The notes below the pieces were generated by a model, which saw only the letters and a list, made by a program, of their open reading frames with translations, had not been told where the DNA came from and did not search any database. 16,409 nt of DNA from Ruminococcus sp. (GTDB taxonomy: Bacteria; Bacillota; Clostridia; Oscillospirales; Ruminococcaceae): the NCBI GenBank assembly GCA_003446315.1, contig DMBA01000054.1, positions 1 to 16,409 of the forward strand, written 5' to 3'. Below, in pieces: positions 14,110 to 16,409 of this stretch; position 1 is the stretch's first letter; each line of letters opens with the position of its first letter. Position numbers and translations under genes: made by a program.

Positions 14110-15630
14110 TTATTCAAAATCCCCGAACACCAGCGGGAGCTGACGAATGAGGTCACTTGGGAGCATAGCGCGTCTGGAGAACTCAGCAGCAGCGCAGTCG
14201 CCGGCAAGACCGTGTAAGAAAACGCCGATTTCGGCAGCAGTTTCGGGAGAAATGCCCTGCGCGGTGAGGCTGCCGATCATACCGGCGAGCACATCGCCGC
14301 TTCCGCCTTTGCTCATGCCGGAATTTCCGTTTGTATTGACGGAAGCATGATCGGAGACAGCGACGATCGTGCCGGCGCCTTTCAGCACGACGACAGTATT
14401 CGGATAGCGATTGGCGAGTCGTTTCGCAGCAGCGAGCCGATCCTTCTGGATCTCATCGACGGAGCAGCGAAGGAGTCTTGCCATTTCGCCGGGATGCGGG
14501 GTCAAGGTCACAGAGACTTTGGCTTTCTGCAATATATCTATGCGGGAAGCGATGACATTTAGACCGTCGGCATCCAAAATAATGGGACAATTGAGCTGCG
14601 GGATCAAAGAAAGCACAAGTTGTCTCACGCCTTCCGTCTGACCAAGACCGCAGCCGATAACGACACAGGAAGCAGATTCTGCGCTTTTGAGGATCGCAGC
14701 GGCGGATTGCTGTGTAAGATAGCCGTCCGGATCGGTCGGCAGGGGCAGCAGCATAGATTCCGGCGCATGTGCAATGACATTGCGGCAGGCATCCGGCTCA
14801 GAAGCGAGCACGCAGGTACCGACACCGCAGCGCAGCGCCGCCTGAACCGCGAGAACCGCAGCACCGGGCATCGAACGGGAGCCGCAGACAAAAAGGATCC
14901 TGCCGAAATTGCCTTTATGGGAATTTGCAGGACGATTGGGCAGTTTTTCCCGCACAAAATCCGAAGAAATATGCATCACGGGGTAGGTGAGCGCCTGAAA
15001 AGCGGATTCCGGAATGTCAATTTCGGATAGATAGATCGCACCGCAGTGTTCAGAGAGAGGTGCGAGGAACAGACCGGATTTTGCAGCGCCGAACGTAATG
15101 GTGGCGATGCAGTGCGGGGTATCTTCGGCGACAGCGCCGTTCAGACCGTTTCCGCCGCTTGGGATATCGACGGCGATACAGTTTTTATCGGGATCCTGAT
15201 TGACAGTACGAAAAATTTCCCGCATAAAGGGGCTTAATTCTCCGCGGAACCCGATGCCGAAAACGCCGTCCACGATGAGCTGATGCTCAGCAACTGCGGC
15301 ACGGATCGCATCCTGTTCCGAGAGGATGGTAACATTTTTGAGCAAGCGATATTTGGTATACGCAGTACGGGTTTTCGGAACGCCGGAGACAAGGCAGACG
15401 GTGATCGAAAACTGTTTTGAGAGTTTTGAAGCGGCAACAAAGCAATCGCCGCCGTTATTGCCGTTTCCGCACAGAAACAGGATGGCATTGCAGCTATGTT
15501 CCAAAGCGAAGTGTGTGAGGTGCTCAGCAAGACCGTTTCCGGCAGCGTCCATCATCTGGTCATAGGAAACGCCGGACTTATTGGCGAGATCTTCGAGCTT
15601 CATCATTTCAAGCGGTGTGACCAATTGCAT
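14110..15630 (-). CDS. nnr: Bifunctional NAD(P)H-hydrate repair enzyme (epimerase / dehydratase)
   Basis: This enzyme repairs NADHX and NADPHX, hydrated forms of reduced cofactors: an N-terminal YjeF_N epimerase interconverts R and S forms and a C-terminal ribokinase-like domain dehydrates the S form using ADP or ATP. In the 506-residue protein the epimerase motif CGNGNNGGD is at 54-62, followed by LIVDGVFGIGFRGEL. The kinase-like domain begins around HKGNFGRILFVCGSRSMPGAA and contains ILDADGLNVI, LTPHPGEMARLL and GNSGMSKGGSGDVLAGMIG, which carries the catalytic Asp. GGAGG lies 7 nt before the ATG at 15630, so the in-frame upstream extension is not used. It is probably cotranscribed with the membrane-protein gene 41 nt upstream. 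Confidence 0.96.
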   Translation of the reverse strand: MQLVTPLEMMKLEDLANKSGVSYDQMMDAAGNGLAEHLTHFALEHSCNAILFLCGNGNNGGDCFVAASKLSKQFSITVCLVSGVPKTRTAYTKYRLLKNVTILSEQDAIRAAVAEHQLIVDGVFGIGFRGELSPFMREIFRTVNQDPDKNCIAVDIPSGGNGLNGAVAEDTPHCIATITFGAAKSGLFLAPLSEHCGAIYLSEIDIPESAFQALTYPVMHISSDFVREKLPNRPANSHKGNFGRILFVCGSRSMPGAAVLAVQAALRCGVGTCVLASEPDACRNVIAHAPESMLLPLPTDPDGYLTQQSAAAILKSAESASCVVIGCGLGQTEGVRQLVLSLIPQLNCPIILDADGLNVIASRIDILQKAKVSVTLTPHPGEMARLLRCSVDEIQKDRLAAAKRLANRYPNTVVVLKGAGTIVAVSDHASVNTNGNSGMSKGGSGDVLAGMIGSLTAQGISPETAAEIGVFLHGLAGDCAAAEFSRRAMLPSDLIRQLPLVFGDFE

Positions 15631-15671
15631 GATACTTCCTCCAGTCAAACAGAGTAAAAAGCGCGTTTCTG

Positions 15672-16187
15672 TCAATGATCCTGCGGCAGGCGGAAATTGA
15701 GACTGCGGGGCAGGTGCTGAGAGAGATAGGAGAGAATGTCGTCATTGGGGGTCAGGATCAGGCGTGTCTGACCGTGCTCATTATGGAGAAAATCGGCATA
15801 ATAAGCGGAGTCATCCTGTGCAGAGCAGGCGAGGACAAGCGTCTGATTATCCGAAGCGGGAGGCGCATCCGCAAGTTTGCCGAAAGCCTGAAACTGGTTG
15901 AGCGAGACAGTCAGCAGCGGTTTGCGTTTGCTTTGCCCCATGATTTTTGTGATGCGGAATTCGTCGTCAAACATGACATATTCGTATTCGATATCGCAGC
16001 GGGTACGCAAAAACCATGTACCGAAGCCGAAAATCAGGCTGCCGAGCAGCAGCAGATAGGCACCGGAACCAAGCGCAATGAACGTACAGAGCGCAGTCAG
16101 CAGGATGCCGCCGATCGTGACGGCAGTTTTTTGCATAGTGTTATCGAGTTTCGGAACGATCAGTTCTCTGTAATCTGAGCCGAGCAT
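15672..16187 (-). CDS. Small two-TM membrane protein of unknown function
   Basis: This 171-residue protein starts with a short polar segment (MLGSDYRELIVPKLDN), then has two closely spaced hydrophobic helices (about 21-40 and 42-60) and a soluble C-terminal part with a beta-rich pattern (YEYVMFDDEFRITKIMGQSKRKPLLTVSL) that could be PH-like. The layout resembles the DUF6106-type proteins seen in Clostridia, but that is a recollection and not a firm match. The ATG at 16187 has only AAAGG at a long 14-nt spacing, so initiation may be weak; the next ATG (16136) lacks a site too and would cut the N-terminal segment. It is first in a probable operon with nnr. Confidence 0.75.
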   Translation of the reverse strand: MLGSDYRELIVPKLDNTMQKTAVTIGGILLTALCTFIALGSGAYLLLLGSLIFGFGTWFLRTRCDIEYEYVMFDDEFRITKIMGQSKRKPLLTVSLNQFQAFGKLADAPPASDNQTLVLACSAQDDSAYYADFLHNEHGQTRLILTPNDDILSYLSQHLPRSLNFRLPQDH

Positions 16188-16352
16188 AATAGATCAAATA
16201 GCCTTTCTGTATTGGTTCGGGAATCAATGATGAACGTGCAGCAGACGGATTTATCAAGCATACGCCTGCTTCATGGATATCAGCCCCTATGGAGCCTAAT
16301 TTGCATTACGAGTAAAATATACATATTTGCTTGCTTTTTGAAAAATGGGATT

Positions 16353-16375
16353 CCAAAGGGACAGTGTCACTTTGG
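16353..16375. repeat. REP-like palindrome in the right-hand intergenic region
   Basis: CCAAAGGGACA (16353-16363) and TGTCACTTTGG (16365-16375) form an 11-bp inverted repeat with one mismatch around a single base, followed by GGCGGGGTATGGGGCAGC. This resembles GC-rich palindromic repeats scattered between genes in Clostridia. Copy number cannot be judged from one window. The rest of 16188-16352 holds no gene I can support; a possible TATATT -10 for the minus-strand gene lies near 16315-16322 but has no good -35. Confidence 0.45.
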
Positions 16376-16409
16376 CGGGGTATGGGGCAGCCAATGCCAA
16401 CAACTTAAG

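Noticed and set aside
16227..16409. A plus-strand frame open to the window edge (61 codons, starting MMNVQQ)
   Set aside because: No ribosome site, and its last third is the translation of the REP-like palindrome, a common source of false ORFs. Sequence beyond the window would decide.

Overview
The window looks like chromosome of a Gram-positive, anaerobic, fibre-degrading Clostridia member, most likely a cellulosome-producing Ruminococcus (Oscillospiraceae). Four things point there: a secreted GH9 cellulase ending in a dockerin, a GTP-type PEP carboxykinase, Firmicutes sporulation-family proteins (SpoIIID and a SpoIIM-like protein), and a THF riboswitch ahead of an ECF folate transporter gene. 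Base composition is about half G+C by eye, with AT-rich promoter regions. The genus is inferred from gene content; the species cannot be fixed from this window.

Layout. pckG (plus strand) opens the window with a perfect-consensus sigma-A promoter and a UUCG-loop terminator. A long minus-strand block follows, in transcription order pfkA, a THF riboswitch leader, folT, folC, proC, a SpoIIM-like membrane protein and a DUF624/YesL-like membrane protein, closed by a terminator back to back with that of pckG. Upstream of pfkA, also on the minus strand, are spoIIID (TTG start) and a sodium:solute symporter gene, the latter with a perfect-consensus promoter and a foldable leader. The symporter diverges from the GH9 cellulase gene (plus strand) across a 631-bp AT-rich region that holds dyad sequences and a roughly 237-nt cellulase leader. 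The cellulase faces a minus-strand group read as a small two-TM membrane protein, nnr (NAD(P)HX repair) and a predicted lipoprotein. The convergent ends share a hairpin that overlaps the last lipoprotein codons. The right edge is intergenic and holds a REP-like palindrome.

How the genes fit together. PfkA and PckG are central carbon enzymes acting on sugars released by enzymes such as the GH9 cellulase; Nnr repairs damaged NAD(P)H. FolT and FolC take up and polyglutamylate folate, and the THF riboswitch closes that loop: its aptamer is followed by a 14-bp helix that buries the folT Shine-Dalgarno sequence. No separate promoter or clear terminator is visible between pfkA and the riboswitch, so folate genes may be transcribed from the pfkA promoter and controlled at translation. 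No mobile element, CRISPR array, tRNA or rRNA was seen. The most interesting signals are RNA-level: the riboswitch architecture, the cellulase leader and the divergent control region.
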